A stretch of DNA of 64,000 nucleotides from NCBI GenBank assembly GCA_934464615.1, contig CAKSKA010000001.1, positions 124,001-188,000 on the forward strand. The letters run 5' to 3'. This stretch comes from an uncultured Eubacteriales bacterium. GTDB lineage: Bacteria > Bacillota > Clostridia > Oscillospirales > Acutalibacteraceae. Position numbers and translations under genes: made by a program. The notes under the pieces are model-generated. The model saw nothing but the letters and a program-made list of their open reading frames with translations. It was not told where the DNA came from and did not search any database. This document shows positions 36,154-44,808 of the stretch, in pieces (position 1 is the first letter of the stretch; every line of letters begins with the position of its first letter).

Positions 36154-37701
36154 CTATTCGCAAAACAAATAAACGGAGCCATGTTCAATACCGGTTTTTT
36201 CAATATCAAAATATGTTTGCTTATTGTATTTATAATCGGTCTTGTTTATTATGGCAAAGCGTTTATCCGCTTTTTGAATATATATATTATTTTTAAGCTG
36301 CGGCATATGCTCAAAACTCAGTTCGGTTTTACCGGACGCTTTTGTATAGCCGTTTATTTTTATTGTGCTTAAAACAGGTCTGTCAAACAAATTGTATTCC
36401 ATACAACTGTCATAAAAACAGTTCTCTCCCACATCGGCCTTTATGTATGCACTTTGCTGCGGTTTTGTACCGAAACCGTATCCGCCGTTTCGGCAGAAAT
36501 TATAACCGAAATACAGGTTTTTATAGCAGTTATCCGATTTTTTGGGTTGTTGGTTAAAACACTCAAGTACGGTATCGCAATATTCAAATATACAATGGCT
36601 TACGCTGAAATCCTTAAAAATAGCGGAAGCTTCGTCCAGATCCGTACGATACTGCGCCGTAACCGAAGTGTCAAACTGCTGATAAAATCGGCAATATTTA
36701 AAACTTATGCCGTCACAATCCCGCCATGCACCGCTGCCGCCGCCGTATCTTACATTATTTGCGTCATAATGACCACCAACCCAGGAGGAACAGCAGTAAC
36801 TCATACTTATGTTTTTAAGCGAAGTGCCCCAAAATCCGTCAATTCCGAAATAGAGATCGAGATTGTTAAAAGCAATATCATGTGCGCCGTTTGCAACGGA
36901 TAACTGGTGGTTGTCAACGGAAAATTCAATGGTATCAAATCTTTCAGCAGGGTTGCCTTCGGTACTGTACATATAAATTTTAAAATCTATCGGTCTGCCG
37001 GTGGATTTTCCGCCCATAAATGTAAACTGTAAATCTTTTTTTAGTTTTTCGCGGTTTTCCATTTTTTCGGCATACGCTTCGCCTTGGGCGCCTGCATTAA
37101 ATACGATACAGCCTATATCGCTTGCACTCAGTTTTTCGTTGTATACCCAAATATTCTCGTCGTCCGTCTGCGTCCATCCGGCGCTTTTACCTTCTATTGA
37201 ACAGTAGAATTTCGGCTTAAATCCCGTGCCGTAAGCGCTGTAGGAGATACCGCTTTGGGCAAATATTGTGCCGCGCCAAAAACCGCCGCGTTCAAACAAA
37301 ACAAGGTCGCCGTCATTAAAACGGTAATTGTTGATTTTTTTCAGCGTTGCCCAAGCCGTTTCAGGCGATTTGCCGTCATTATCGTCGTTACCGTTGTTGG
37401 ATATATAATACTTTGTACCGGTACATTCGGTAATTTCTCCGCCGCTGTAAATTATCATTTCATTAAATTTGTCACCAAGCTCGTCAATCTTTCCAAGCGC
37501 GTTTCCGTCAAGCGTAGTAAAGTTTTCCGTATCAAGTAAATGCTGCAGTTGTGTGTGGTATTCTTCCTCTGTCATAAGATTTTGAGGTTTTGCAAACACA
37601 TTATTGCCGACATCACCGTCATTGCCGCTGCCCTTATCGCAGCCGCAAAACAATATACACAGGCAAAGAAGTATCAAAATGCCGAGATTAGTTTTTTTCA
37701 T
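36154..37701 (-). CDS. Predicted beta-helix lipoprotein, copy 1 (first in operon)
   Basis: 515 residues with lipobox LFCGC (Cys 21) followed by a Gly/Asp/Asn linker. It is the most divergent of the lipoprotein copies in the core: QFDTSVTAQYRTD replaces QFDSGVSPQY, and DVGENCFYDS replaces the SWGHENTCYDS seen in copies 2 and 3. This may mean a different substrate or loss of activity. The ATG follows AAAGGGAC. It is the promoter-proximal gene, with a leader of about 105 bases. Confidence 0.7.
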   Translation of the reverse strand: MKKTNLGILILLCLCILFCGCDKGSGNDGDVGNNVFAKPQNLMTEEEYHTQLQHLLDTENFTTLDGNALGKIDELGDKFNEMIIYSGGEITECTGTKYYISNNGNDDNDGKSPETAWATLKKINNYRFNDGDLVLFERGGFWRGTIFAQSGISYSAYGTGFKPKFYCSIEGKSAGWTQTDDENIWVYNEKLSASDIGCIVFNAGAQGEAYAEKMENREKLKKDLQFTFMGGKSTGRPIDFKIYMYSTEGNPAERFDTIEFSVDNHQLSVANGAHDIAFNNLDLYFGIDGFWGTSLKNISMSYCCSSWVGGHYDANNVRYGGGSGAWRDCDGISFKYCRFYQQFDTSVTAQYRTDLDEASAIFKDFSVSHCIFEYCDTVLECFNQQPKKSDNCYKNLYFGYNFCRNGGYGFGTKPQQSAYIKADVGENCFYDSCMEYNLFDRPVLSTIKINGYTKASGKTELSFEHMPQLKNNIYIQKADKRFAIINKTDYKYNKQTYFDIEKTGIEHGSVYLFCE

Positions 37702-37812
37702 ATCAGTTGTCCCTTTATATAATGTACTTTAATATATAAATATAATTTATAGATAAAATAGGAAAAGCATAATAAACAAAAATATCGCCTAACATAACCA
37801 TTATACAGTGTG

Positions 37813-37841
37813 ATTTTACCATATATAAACGACTATTTCAA
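37813..37841 (-). promoter_or_regulatory. Promoter of the beta-helix operon
   Basis: On the minus strand TTGAAA (37841-37836) and TAAAAT (37818-37813) with a 17-base spacer. It is divergent from the ribosomal operon promoter about 50 bases away. Confidence 0.65.
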
Positions 37842-37888
37842 TAAGAAATTAATTTTTTAAAAAAAAATAAAAAATAGTGAAAAAACAC

Positions 37889-37917
37889 TTGCTTTTTTTG
37901 CGGTTTTATGATATTAT
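37889..37917 (+). promoter_or_regulatory. Promoter of the S10-spc-alpha operon
   Basis: TTGCTT (37889-37894), 17-base spacer, TATTAT (37912-37917) with a TGA extension just upstream. An A-rich tract before the -35 resembles an UP element. Confidence 0.65.
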
Positions 37918-37923
37918 CTATCA

Positions 37924-38193
37924 GTACGTTACTGCGTACAGATATGCGATGATGTGGGAGGTGGCTGACCTCGAGTCAGGGAATTTCCACGGAGTATGTC
38001 CGATTTTAAACCGGGCGATAGAAACTTATCAACCAAGAGCTTACGGTACTTGCGAACCGTACAGCACACGGCTGCAAAGCCGTACCCGGATTTTACTGTA
38101 ACCCCAGTACATCCGGTTTTATAATGTGCGAACACGAAACGCACGAAACGGTGTAAGTTTTGCCCGCCAACCCAACAAGGAGGCGACAATAAC
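37924..38193 (+). promoter_or_regulatory. Structured 5' leader of the ribosomal operon
   Basis: About 270 noncoding bases before rpsJ with several hairpins. CTGAC/GTCAG (37965-37969, 37975-37979) lies inside GTGG/CCAC (37961-37964, 37987-37990). ACGGT/ACCGT is at 38043-38047 and 38056-38060. ACGGCT/AGCCGT has a GCAA tetraloop (38068-38083). CCGGAT/ATCCGG (38086-38091, 38111-38116) has an inner ACTG/CAGT and a following TTTT. GTGCG/CGCAC closes the set (38126-38144). The fourth hairpin with its short T run could be an attenuator. No supported coding frame is present. Autoregulation by an encoded protein such as L4 is a reasonable guess only. Confidence 0.55.
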
Positions 38194-38505
38194 ATGGCAG
38201 TAAAGGAAAAGATTCGTATAAGAATCAAAGGTTACGATCATGCTCTTGTAGATCAGTCTGCAGAAAAGATCGTTGAAACCGCAAAGCGTACAGGTGCCCG
38301 CGTTTCCGGTCCCGTACCGCTTCCGACCGAAAAAGAGGTCGTAACAATTCTGCGCGCTGTTCATAAATATAAGGACAGCCGTGAGCAGTTCGAAACAAGA
38401 ACTCACAAAAGGCTTATCGACATTCTCAGACCTTCCAACAAAACTGTTGAGGCTCTGACAAGTCTTGAGCTTCCCGCAGGCGTTGAGCTTGAAATAAAGC
38501 TTTAA
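38194..38505 (+). CDS. rpsJ: Ribosomal protein uS10
   Basis: 103 residues, standard. The opening KIRIRIKGYDHALVDQS and GPVPLPTEKE are typical. It is a 30S head protein that also acts as NusE in antitermination with NusB. First gene of the ribosomal super-operon; ATG after AAGGAGG. The gap before rplC contains a small GTCGG/CCGAC hairpin (38524-38538). Confidence 0.97.
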   Translation: MAVKEKIRIRIKGYDHALVDQSAEKIVETAKRTGARVSGPVPLPTEKEVVTILRAVHKYKDSREQFETRTHKRLIDILRPSNKTVEALTSLELPAGVELEIKL

Positions 38506-38561
38506 TAAGCGCTGCGTGGTCAAGTCGGTATTTCCGACCAATAACCAAAGGAGGATAAAAA

Positions 38562-39194
38562 ATGAAAAAAGGTATCGTAGGTAAAAAGCTCGGTATGACT
38601 CAGCTTTTCGATGCTAACGGTAACGTTGTTCCCGTAACCGTAATTGAGGCAGGACCTTGCGTTGTTGCTCAGAAAAAGACGGTTGAAAACGACGGCTACG
38701 AAGCAGTACAGATAGGCTACGGCGATCTCAAAGCTTCTAAAGTAAACGGTCCTATGAAGGGACATTTTGCAAAGGGCGATGTAGCTCCCAAAAAAGTTCT
38801 TCGTGAACTTCGTCTTGAAGACACTACCGGTTTGAATGTCGGCGACATACTTAAGGCTGACATATTCGCCGAGGGCGATTTCGTTGATGTTCGCGGAACT
38901 TCCAAAGGTAAAGGCTATGCCGGCACTATTAAGCGCTGGAATTTCCATCGTCTTAAGGAATCACACGGTACAGGCCCTGTTGCCCGTCACGGCGGTTCGC
39001 TCGGCGCTTGCTCAAGCCCGTCACGTGTATTCAAAGGCAAAAAAATGGCAGGTCACTTGGGTAATGAACGCGTAACGGTTCAGAACCTGAGCGTAGTAAA
39101 GGTTGACTCTGAAAATAACATTATTGCCGTTAAGGGTGCGGTTCCCGGTCCCAAAGGCGGAATAGTTGTTCTTTTTGACAGTGTCAAAGCATAA
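38562..39194 (+). CDS. rplC: Ribosomal protein uL3
   Basis: 210 residues. The start KKGIVGKKLGMTQLF and the central SLGACSSPSRVFKGKKMAGH loop are diagnostic. It is an early 50S assembly protein whose extended loop approaches the peptidyl-transferase centre. GGAGG precedes the ATG. Confidence 0.97.
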   Translation: MKKGIVGKKLGMTQLFDANGNVVPVTVIEAGPCVVAQKKTVENDGYEAVQIGYGDLKASKVNGPMKGHFAKGDVAPKKVLRELRLEDTTGLNVGDILKADIFAEGDFVDVRGTSKGKGYAGTIKRWNFHRLKESHGTGPVARHGGSLGACSSPSRVFKGKKMAGHLGNERVTVQNLSVVKVDSENNIIAVKGAVPGPKGGIVVLFDSVKA

Positions 39195-39211
39195 GGGAAG
39201 GAGTGTTTTAA

Positions 39212-39835
39212 ATGCCTAATGTAGCAGTAGTTGATATGGCCGGTAAAAATGTCGGCGAAATCACTTTAAGCGACGCCATTTTCGGTATTGAGCCGAATGC
39301 AGTGGTTATGCATATGGCCGTTGTAAATTATCTTGCAAATCAGCGCCAGGGCACTCAGTCCACTTTAACCCGTACCGAAGTATCGGGCGGCGGTAAAAAA
39401 CCGTGGCGCCAGAAAGGTACAGGCCATGCACGTCAGGGTTCTACAAGAGCTCCGCAGTGGCGTCACGGCGGTATCGTTCATGCACCGAAGCCGAGAGATT
39501 ATTCTTACTCTCTCAATAAGAAAGTTGCAAGACTTGCATTAAAGTCTGCTCTTTCCGATAAAGTTGTTAACAATTCTCTCATCGTTCTTGATGAACTTAC
39601 TGTTGACGCTTACAAAACAAAAGTTGTTGCCGATTGCCTTAAAGCCATCGGTGCGCAGAAGAAAACTCTCATCGTATTAGCCGATAATAATGCTTTTGCT
39701 GTTCGCAGCATAGCAAATATTGCGGGAGTTAAATCCGCGCAGGTAAACACCATTAACACTTACGACATTATTAATGCCGATACACTTGTGGTTGTTAAGG
39801 GTGCAGTTGCTAAATTAGAGGAGGTGTATGCATAA
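39212..39835 (+). CDS. rplD: Ribosomal protein uL4
   Basis: 207 residues. The tunnel loop KKPWRQKGTGHARQG and APQWRHGG are clear. It lines the exit tunnel. In E. coli L4 represses the S10 operon, which makes it the first candidate to act on the leader found here. Its stop overlaps the rplW start by one base. Confidence 0.97.
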   Translation: MPNVAVVDMAGKNVGEITLSDAIFGIEPNAVVMHMAVVNYLANQRQGTQSTLTRTEVSGGGKKPWRQKGTGHARQGSTRAPQWRHGGIVHAPKPRDYSYSLNKKVARLALKSALSDKVVNNSLIVLDELTVDAYKTKVVADCLKAIGAQKKTLIVLADNNAFAVRSIANIAGVKSAQVNTINTYDIINADTLVVVKGAVAKLEEVYA

Positions 39836-40128
39836 TGAAAGCCGCACAGGATATCATTATAGCTCCGGTTATAACCGAAAAAAGCATGACAGGAATTGCC
39901 GATAAAAAGTACACCTTTAAAGTTGCAACCGATGCAAACAAAATTGAAATTGCAAATGCAGTTGAGCAACTTTTTAAAGTTGAAGTTGCAAAGGTAAATA
40001 CAATTTCGGTTCGCGGTAAAGCCCGCAGAATGGGACGTTACGAAGGCTATACTTCCGCTTGGAAAAAAGCAATAGTAACACTTAAAGCAAATTCTAAGCC
40101 GATTGAATTCTTTAACGGTTTAATGTAA
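39835..40128 (+). CDS. rplW: Ribosomal protein uL23
   Basis: 97 residues. The N-terminus DIIIAPVITEKSM and the RMGRYEGYTSAWKKA loop identify it. It sits at the tunnel exit, where trigger factor and SRP dock. A gap of about 90 bases follows, containing GAAATTA/TAATTTC and GAAGTC-GCAA-GACTTC (40176-40191) hairpins. Confidence 0.97.
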   Translation: MKAAQDIIIAPVITEKSMTGIADKKYTFKVATDANKIEIANAVEQLFKVEVAKVNTISVRGKARRMGRYEGYTSAWKKAIVTLKANSKPIEFFNGLM

Positions 40129-40219
40129 TTTGTCCCAAACGGTGAAATTAATTTATTTAATTTCCGGTGATGTATGAAGTCGCAAGACTTCGCTAAGCCA
40201 ATTTAGGAGAGTGAAAAAC

Positions 40220-41050
40220 ATGGCAATAAAGCATTACAAGCCTACTACTCCGGGACGCCGCGGTATGACAACAATGGATTATTCCGAACTGTCAAAAGTA
40301 GCACCCGAGAGAAGTTTGCTTACAGCTATTAAGAAAAATGCGGGCCGTAACAGTTACGGACGCATAACCGTTCGCCACAGAGGCGGCGGAAACCGCAAAA
40401 AATACAGAATTATAGATTTCAAGAGGGAGCGCTTCGGCGTTGAAGCCACCGTTCTCACACTTGAGTACGATCCTAACCGTTCTGCATTTATTGCACTTGT
40501 ACAGTATACCGACGGTGAAAAGCGCTACATTATAGCTCCTATAGGACTTAAAGTAGGCGACACCGTAGTAAGCGGTCCCGATGCCGACATTAAACCCGGT
40601 AACGCACTTCCGCTTATAAACATTCCTGTAGGTACATTCCTTCATAATATTGAGCTTTACCCCGGCAAGGGCGCGCAGCTTGCACGTTCCGCAGGTAACA
40701 TGGCTCAGCTTATGGCTAAGGAAAACGGCATGGCACTTTTGCGTTTGCCGTCAGGCGAGCTCCGTAATGTTCCGGCAAACTGCATGGCTACGGTAGGCCA
40801 GGTAAGCAACCCCGAACACAGCAATGTAAATTACGGTAAAGCAGGCCGCAAACGTCATATGGGTTGGCGTCCTACAGTCCGCGGTTCTGTAATGAACCCG
40901 AATGACCACCCGCACGGCGGTGGTGAAGGTAAGTCACCTGTCGGCCGTCCCGGCCCTGTAACCCCTTGGGGTAAACCGGCTCTCGGCTATAAGACAAGAG
41001 ATAAGAAGAAGCGTTCAAACAAGTATATTGTTAAGCGTCGTTCTAAGTAG
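40220..41050 (+). CDS. rplB: Ribosomal protein uL2
   Basis: 276 residues from the ATG at 40220. The in-frame GTG three codons earlier is too close to the AGGAGA site to be used. The opening AIKHYKPTTPGRRG and the conserved NDHPHGGGEGKSP loop near the C-terminus are present. It is needed for subunit joining and peptidyl-transferase function. Confidence 0.97.
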   Translation: MAIKHYKPTTPGRRGMTTMDYSELSKVAPERSLLTAIKKNAGRNSYGRITVRHRGGGNRKKYRIIDFKRERFGVEATVLTLEYDPNRSAFIALVQYTDGEKRYIIAPIGLKVGDTVVSGPDADIKPGNALPLINIPVGTFLHNIELYPGKGAQLARSAGNMAQLMAKENGMALLRLPSGELRNVPANCMATVGQVSNPEHSNVNYGKAGRKRHMGWRPTVRGSVMNPNDHPHGGGEGKSPVGRPGPVTPWGKPALGYKTRDKKKRSNKYIVKRRSK

Positions 41051-41070
41051 TCTACGGAAGGAGAATAATT

Positions 41071-41343
41071 ATGGGTAGAAGCATTAAAAAAGGTCCTTTC
41101 GTGCAACCTGTTTTGCTTAAAAGGATTCAAGAGATGAACGAAGCCGGCGAGAAGCGAGTTCTCAAGACCTGGTCACGTTCTTCAACCATATTCCCTGATT
41201 TCGTTGGACACACGATTGCTGTTCACGACGGACGCAAACATGTTCCGGTATATGTAACTGAGGATATGGTAGGTCACAAGCTCGGCGAATTTGCTCCCAC
41301 AAGAACATTTAAGGGACACGCCGGTGCAAAGACAACAAAATAA
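41071..41343 (+). CDS. rpsS: Ribosomal protein uS19
   Basis: 90 residues starting GRSIKKGPFVQPVLLKRI and containing HDGRKHVPVYVTEDMVGHKLGEF split over two motifs. It is a 30S head protein contacting S13. GGAGA is upstream. Confidence 0.97.
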   Translation: MGRSIKKGPFVQPVLLKRIQEMNEAGEKRVLKTWSRSSTIFPDFVGHTIAVHDGRKHVPVYVTEDMVGHKLGEFAPTRTFKGHAGAKTTK

Positions 41344-41361
41344 GCGGAAGGAGAGTAAACA

Positions 41362-41700
41362 ATGGAAGCAAGAGCTACTTTAAAATATGCTCGTATTTCA
41401 CCCCGTAAGGTGAAAATAGTTATGGATCTTATTCGTAACCAGGATGCTGACAAAGCTATGGCTATTCTCAAATTTACTCCTAAGTCCGCTTGTGAGTATT
41501 TAGAGAAGCTGTTGGCTTCAGCAATGGCTAATGCCGATTTCAATCACCATATGGATGTTTCAAAGCTCTATGTTGCAGAGTGCTTTGTTTGCCCCGGTCC
41601 TACATTAAAGCGTATTCGCCCGAAGGATCACGGCCGCGCACACCGCATATTGAAGAGAACAAGCCATATGACTATCGTTCTTAAAGAACGTGAAGACTGA
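41362..41700 (+). CDS. rplV: Ribosomal protein uL22
   Basis: 112 residues. EARATLKYARISPRKVK at the N-terminus and the tunnel hairpin region PTLKRIRPKDHGRAHRI near the C-terminus match L22, the macrolide-sensitive tunnel protein. Confidence 0.96.
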   Translation: MEARATLKYARISPRKVKIVMDLIRNQDADKAMAILKFTPKSACEYLEKLLASAMANADFNHHMDVSKLYVAECFVCPGPTLKRIRPKDHGRAHRILKRTSHMTIVLKERED

Positions 41701-41716
41701 TAAAGGAGGTTAAATT

Positions 41717-42382
41717 ATGGGCCAGAAAGTTAATCCGCACGGTTTCCGTGTAGGCGTAATTAAAGACTGGGATTCCCGTTGGTTCGCCAATGACAATGTC
41801 TTCGGAGATACTTTGGTTGAGGACTATAACCTCCGTAAGTATTTGAAAAAGACACTTTATGCTGCCGGCGTAGCAAAAATTGAAATAGAGCGTACCGCTT
41901 CAAAGGTAAGACTCCATATTCACTGTGCAAAGCCCGGTATCGTAATCGGCCGTAACGGTTCTGAAATTGAGAAGCTCCGCGTTATCTGTGAAAAGAAACT
42001 CGGTAAGCCTGTAAATATCAATATCGTTGAGGTTAAAAATGTAGACGGTAACGCTGTTCTCGTAGCAGAAAGCGTTGCAGATCAGCTTGAAAAGCGTGTT
42101 TCTTTCCGTCGTGCTATGAAGATGGCTATCAGCCGTGCTATGAAGTCCGGTGCAAAGGGTATCAAGATTTTGGTATCAGGTCGTCTCGGCGGTGCAGAAA
42201 TTGCAAGAAGCGAGCAGTATCACGAAGGTACAATCCCGCTTCAGACTCTTCGCGCGGATATCGACTACGGTTTTGCAGAAGCTGCAACAACCTACGGACG
42301 TATCGGTGTTAAGGTTTGGATTTATAAGGGCGAAGTTCTTCATGATTCAAGAAACAATCGTAAGGAAGGGGGAGCCCGCTAA
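41717..42382 (+). CDS. rpsC: Ribosomal protein uS3
   Basis: 221 residues. GQKVNPHGFRVGVIKDWDS opens it. A KH domain with GIVIGRNGSEIE and a C-terminal domain with SGRLGGAEIARSE follow. It forms part of the mRNA entry channel. Its stop overlaps the rplP start by one base. Confidence 0.97.
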   Translation: MGQKVNPHGFRVGVIKDWDSRWFANDNVFGDTLVEDYNLRKYLKKTLYAAGVAKIEIERTASKVRLHIHCAKPGIVIGRNGSEIEKLRVICEKKLGKPVNINIVEVKNVDGNAVLVAESVADQLEKRVSFRRAMKMAISRAMKSGAKGIKILVSGRLGGAEIARSEQYHEGTIPLQTLRADIDYGFAEAATTYGRIGVKVWIYKGEVLHDSRNNRKEGGAR

Positions 42383-42807
42383 TGTTATTACCAAAGCGTG
42401 TTAAATACCGCAGAGTTCAGCGCGGACGTTTGACCGGTGCTGCTACACGCGGTACTACCGTATCTCACGGAGATTACGGCCTTCAGGCTTTAGAGCCGGC
42501 GTGGATCACCTCTAACCAGATAGAGGCAGCCCGTATTGCCATGACTCGTTACATTAAACGTGGCGGTCAGGTTTGGATTAAAATATTCCCGGATAAGCCG
42601 ATAACCGAAAAACCGGCTGAAACCCGAATGGGTTCCGGTAAAGGTTCTCCGGAGTATTGGGTAGCCGTTGTTAAACCGGGCAGAGTAATGTTCGAAATCG
42701 GCGGCGTAAGCGAGGAATTAGCTAGAGAAGCTATGCGTCTCGCAGCAAACAAACTTCCTATAAAGTGTAAGTTTGTTACTAAGCAGGAAATGGGTGGTGA
42801 GCAGTAA
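42382..42807 (+). CDS. rplP: Ribosomal protein uL16
   Basis: 141 residues: LLPKRVKYRRVQRGR, then RGTTVSHGDYGLQAL and KPAETRMGSGKGSPEYWV. It helps position A-site tRNA. One-base overlaps on both sides. Confidence 0.97.
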   Translation: MLLPKRVKYRRVQRGRLTGAATRGTTVSHGDYGLQALEPAWITSNQIEAARIAMTRYIKRGGQVWIKIFPDKPITEKPAETRMGSGKGSPEYWVAVVKPGRVMFEIGGVSEELAREAMRLAANKLPIKCKFVTKQEMGGEQ

Positions 42808-43013
42808 TGAACGCAAAAGAAGTCAGAGAATTAACTTTACCTGAACTTAATGATAAGTTGGCAAAGCTTAAGGAAGAACTCTTTAATCTCCGTTTTCAAC
42901 TTGCCATTAACCAGCTCGATAACCCTACGCGTATAAACGCTGTTAAAAAAGACATCGCACGGGTAAAAACAGTTATCCGTGAGTTAGAGCTTAAAGACAG
43001 CGCTAATGCTTAA
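42807..43013 (+). CDS. rpmC: Ribosomal protein uL29
   Basis: 68 residues, two helices: KEVRELTLPELNDKL and LFNLRFQLAINQLDNPTRI. It lies by the tunnel exit next to L23. Confidence 0.96.
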   Translation: MNAKEVRELTLPELNDKLAKLKEELFNLRFQLAINQLDNPTRINAVKKDIARVKTVIRELELKDSANA

Positions 43014-43032
43014 GAGTGGGAGGTACAGCTAA

Positions 43033-43290
43033 ATGAGCGAAAGAAACCTTCGTAAAGAAAGAGTGGGCAAAGTTGTAAGCAATAAAATGGATAAAACCGT
43101 TGTAGTTGCTATTGAGGACAACGTTAAGCATCCGCTTTATAAGAAGATTATTAAAAACACTATTAAATTCAAAGCCCATGATGAGAAAAATGAGTGCAAT
43201 ATAGGCGACAGAGTTCTTATTATGGAAACACGTCCGTTATCCAAGGATAAAAGATGGCGTGTAGTTGAAATAGTTGAAAAGGCTAAGTAG
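43033..43290 (+). CDS. rpsQ: Ribosomal protein uS17
   Basis: 85 residues, OB fold: RKERVGKVVSNKMDKTVVV and GDRVLIMETRPLSKDKRW. It is a primary 16S rRNA binder. Confidence 0.97.
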   Translation: MSERNLRKERVGKVVSNKMDKTVVVAIEDNVKHPLYKKIIKNTIKFKAHDEKNECNIGDRVLIMETRPLSKDKRWRVVEIVEKAK

Positions 43291-43307
43291 TTAAGGAGGA
43301 AAACACT

Positions 43308-43676
43308 GTGATACAACAACAGAGTTACCTCAAGGTTGCCGACAACACAGGTGCTAAAGAAATTATGTGCATCCGTGTTCTTGGAGGCTCCAAAAGGAGG
43401 TACGCCAACATTGGCGATGTTATCGTTGCTTCCGTTAAAAAGGCAGCGCCCGGCGGCACTGTTAAGAAGGGCGATGTAGTTAAGGCAGTCGTAGTTCGTT
43501 CTGCAAAAGGCCTTCGTCGCAATGACGGCACATATATCAGATTTGACGAAAACGCAGCAGTTCTTATTCGTGATGACAAGAACCCGCGCGGAACCCGTAT
43601 TTTCGGACCAGTAGCCCGTGAGCTTCGTGATAAGGATTATACAAAAATTCTTTCACTCGCTCCCGAAGTGCTTTAA
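43308..43676 (+). CDS. rplN: Ribosomal protein uL14
   Basis: 122 residues: IQQQSYLKVADNTGAKE at the start and IFGPVARELRDK near the end. The start codon is GTG, with AAGGAGG in front; no ATG alternative exists near the family start. Confidence 0.97.
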   Translation: MIQQQSYLKVADNTGAKEIMCIRVLGGSKRRYANIGDVIVASVKKAAPGGTVKKGDVVKAVVVRSAKGLRRNDGTYIRFDENAAVLIRDDKNPRGTRIFGPVARELRDKDYTKILSLAPEVL

Positions 43677-43693
43677 TGGGGAGGTAATTACAG

Positions 43694-44017
43694 ATGAATA
43701 AACTTCACGTTAAAACAGGCGACACTGTAAAGCTGCTTACCGGTAACGGCAAATACCGCGGTAAGACAGGTAAGGTACTTGAAGTAAGCCCTGAAGAGGG
43801 TAAGGTTATAGTTGAGGGTATCAACGTTGTTAAAAAACACGTTAAACCCAAAAAAGCCGGTGATCCTTCAGGTATTATTGAAACTGAGAGCCCGATCTAC
43901 GCCAGCAAGGTACAGGTCGTATGCCCTAAGTGTGGAAAAGCCACCCGCATAGCTCATAAGATTTATGCAGACGGCAAAAAAGACCGCATGTGCAAAAAGT
44001 GCGGCGAAACCTTTTAA
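43694..44017 (+). CDS. rplX: Ribosomal protein uL24
   Basis: 107 residues. A KOW domain (KTGDTVKLLTGNGKYRGKTG) and GINVVKKHVKP identify it. The C-terminus carries CPKC and CKKC pairs, a zinc-ribbon-like tail seen in part of the family. Confidence 0.96.
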   Translation: MNKLHVKTGDTVKLLTGNGKYRGKTGKVLEVSPEEGKVIVEGINVVKKHVKPKKAGDPSGIIETESPIYASKVQVVCPKCGKATRIAHKIYADGKKDRMCKKCGETF

Positions 44018-44038
44018 GAGTAAGGAGGACATGACATT

Positions 44039-44578
44039 ATGTCAAAGCTTAAGGACGATTACAAACAGAATATCGCTCCTGCATTGATGAACAAGTTCAA
44101 TTACAAGAGCGTCATGGAAATTCCTAAGCTCGAAAAGGTTGTTATCAATGTAGGCTGCGGTGAAGCCAAAGACAATTCCAAAATGATAGACGCTATCATG
44201 AATGATTTGGCACTTATCACCGGACAAAAAGCAATTCCCTGCAAAGCTAAAAAGTCAGTTGCTAACTTTAAGCTGCGTGAGGGTATGCCTATCGGTGCAA
44301 AAGTTACACTCAGAGGCGAAAAGATGTACGAGTTTGTTTACAAACTTTTCAACATTGCTCTGCCGAGAGTTCGTGACTTCAGAGGTATCAATCCCAATGC
44401 TTTCGACGGCCGCGGCAACTATGCCATGGGCGTTAAAGAACAGTTGATATTCCCCGAAATTGAGTACGATAAGATTGATAAGGTTCGCGGTATGGACATT
44501 ATATTTGTTACAACTGCGGCTAACGACGAAGAAGCACGTGAGTTACTCACTCTCATGGGCGCTCCGTTTGCGAAGTAA
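44039..44578 (+). CDS. rplE: Ribosomal protein uL5
   Basis: 179 residues: NKFNYKSVMEIPKLEKVVIN, KSVANFKLREGMPIGAKVTL and PRVRDFRGI. It binds 5S rRNA. Confidence 0.97.
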   Translation: MSKLKDDYKQNIAPALMNKFNYKSVMEIPKLEKVVINVGCGEAKDNSKMIDAIMNDLALITGQKAIPCKAKKSVANFKLREGMPIGAKVTLRGEKMYEFVYKLFNIALPRVRDFRGINPNAFDGRGNYAMGVKEQLIFPEIEYDKIDKVRGMDIIFVTTAANDEEARELLTLMGAPFAK

Positions 44579-44594
44579 GTAAGGAGAAAGAACT

Positions 44595-44780
44595 ATGGCT
44601 AAAACATCTATGAAAGTTAAGCAGGCCAAACCCGCTAAGTTTTCAACAAGAGAATACAGCAGATGCAAGATCTGCGGCCGCCCGCATGCTTATCTTCGCA
44701 AATACGGCATTTGCCGTATCTGTTTCAGAGAGCTTGCTTATAAGGGAGAAATTCCGGGCGTAAAGAAGGCAAGCTGGTAA
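44595..44780 (+). CDS. rpsN: Ribosomal protein uS14, zinc type
   Basis: 61 residues, the short zinc-binding form (type Z) with CKIC...CRIC. KFSTREYSRCKICGRPHAY is diagnostic. Confidence 0.97.
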   Translation: MAKTSMKVKQAKPAKFSTREYSRCKICGRPHAYLRKYGICRICFRELAYKGEIPGVKKASW

Positions 44781-44808
44781 GCATAACAGCTATAAGGAGG
44801 TTGACGAC

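Larger units (their letters stand above)
26750..37701 (-). repeat. Tandem array of seven paralogous beta-helix genes
   Basis: Seven consecutive same-strand genes encode proteins of 472-515 residues that align over their whole length. Shared blocks are MTTEEY near the N-terminus, YYVSNxGDDxxDG, TAWxTL, GVSYSAYGxGxKP, the core QFDSGVSPQY, GGYGFG and a C-terminal FANIN. The first five (37701 down to 30092) are closely spaced and probably one operon; the last two have separate terminators. Lineage-specific duplication is the simplest origin. Confidence 0.85.

Noticed and set aside
26750..37701. Repetitive region considered as a CRISPR array or phage tail-fibre cluster
   Set aside because: Repeats are whole genes, not short spaced units, and no phage structural or cas genes are present.
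37877..38101. Open frame of 74 codons in the leader before rpsJ
   Set aside because: It begins upstream of the predicted transcription start, has no ribosome-binding site and overlaps the hairpins.
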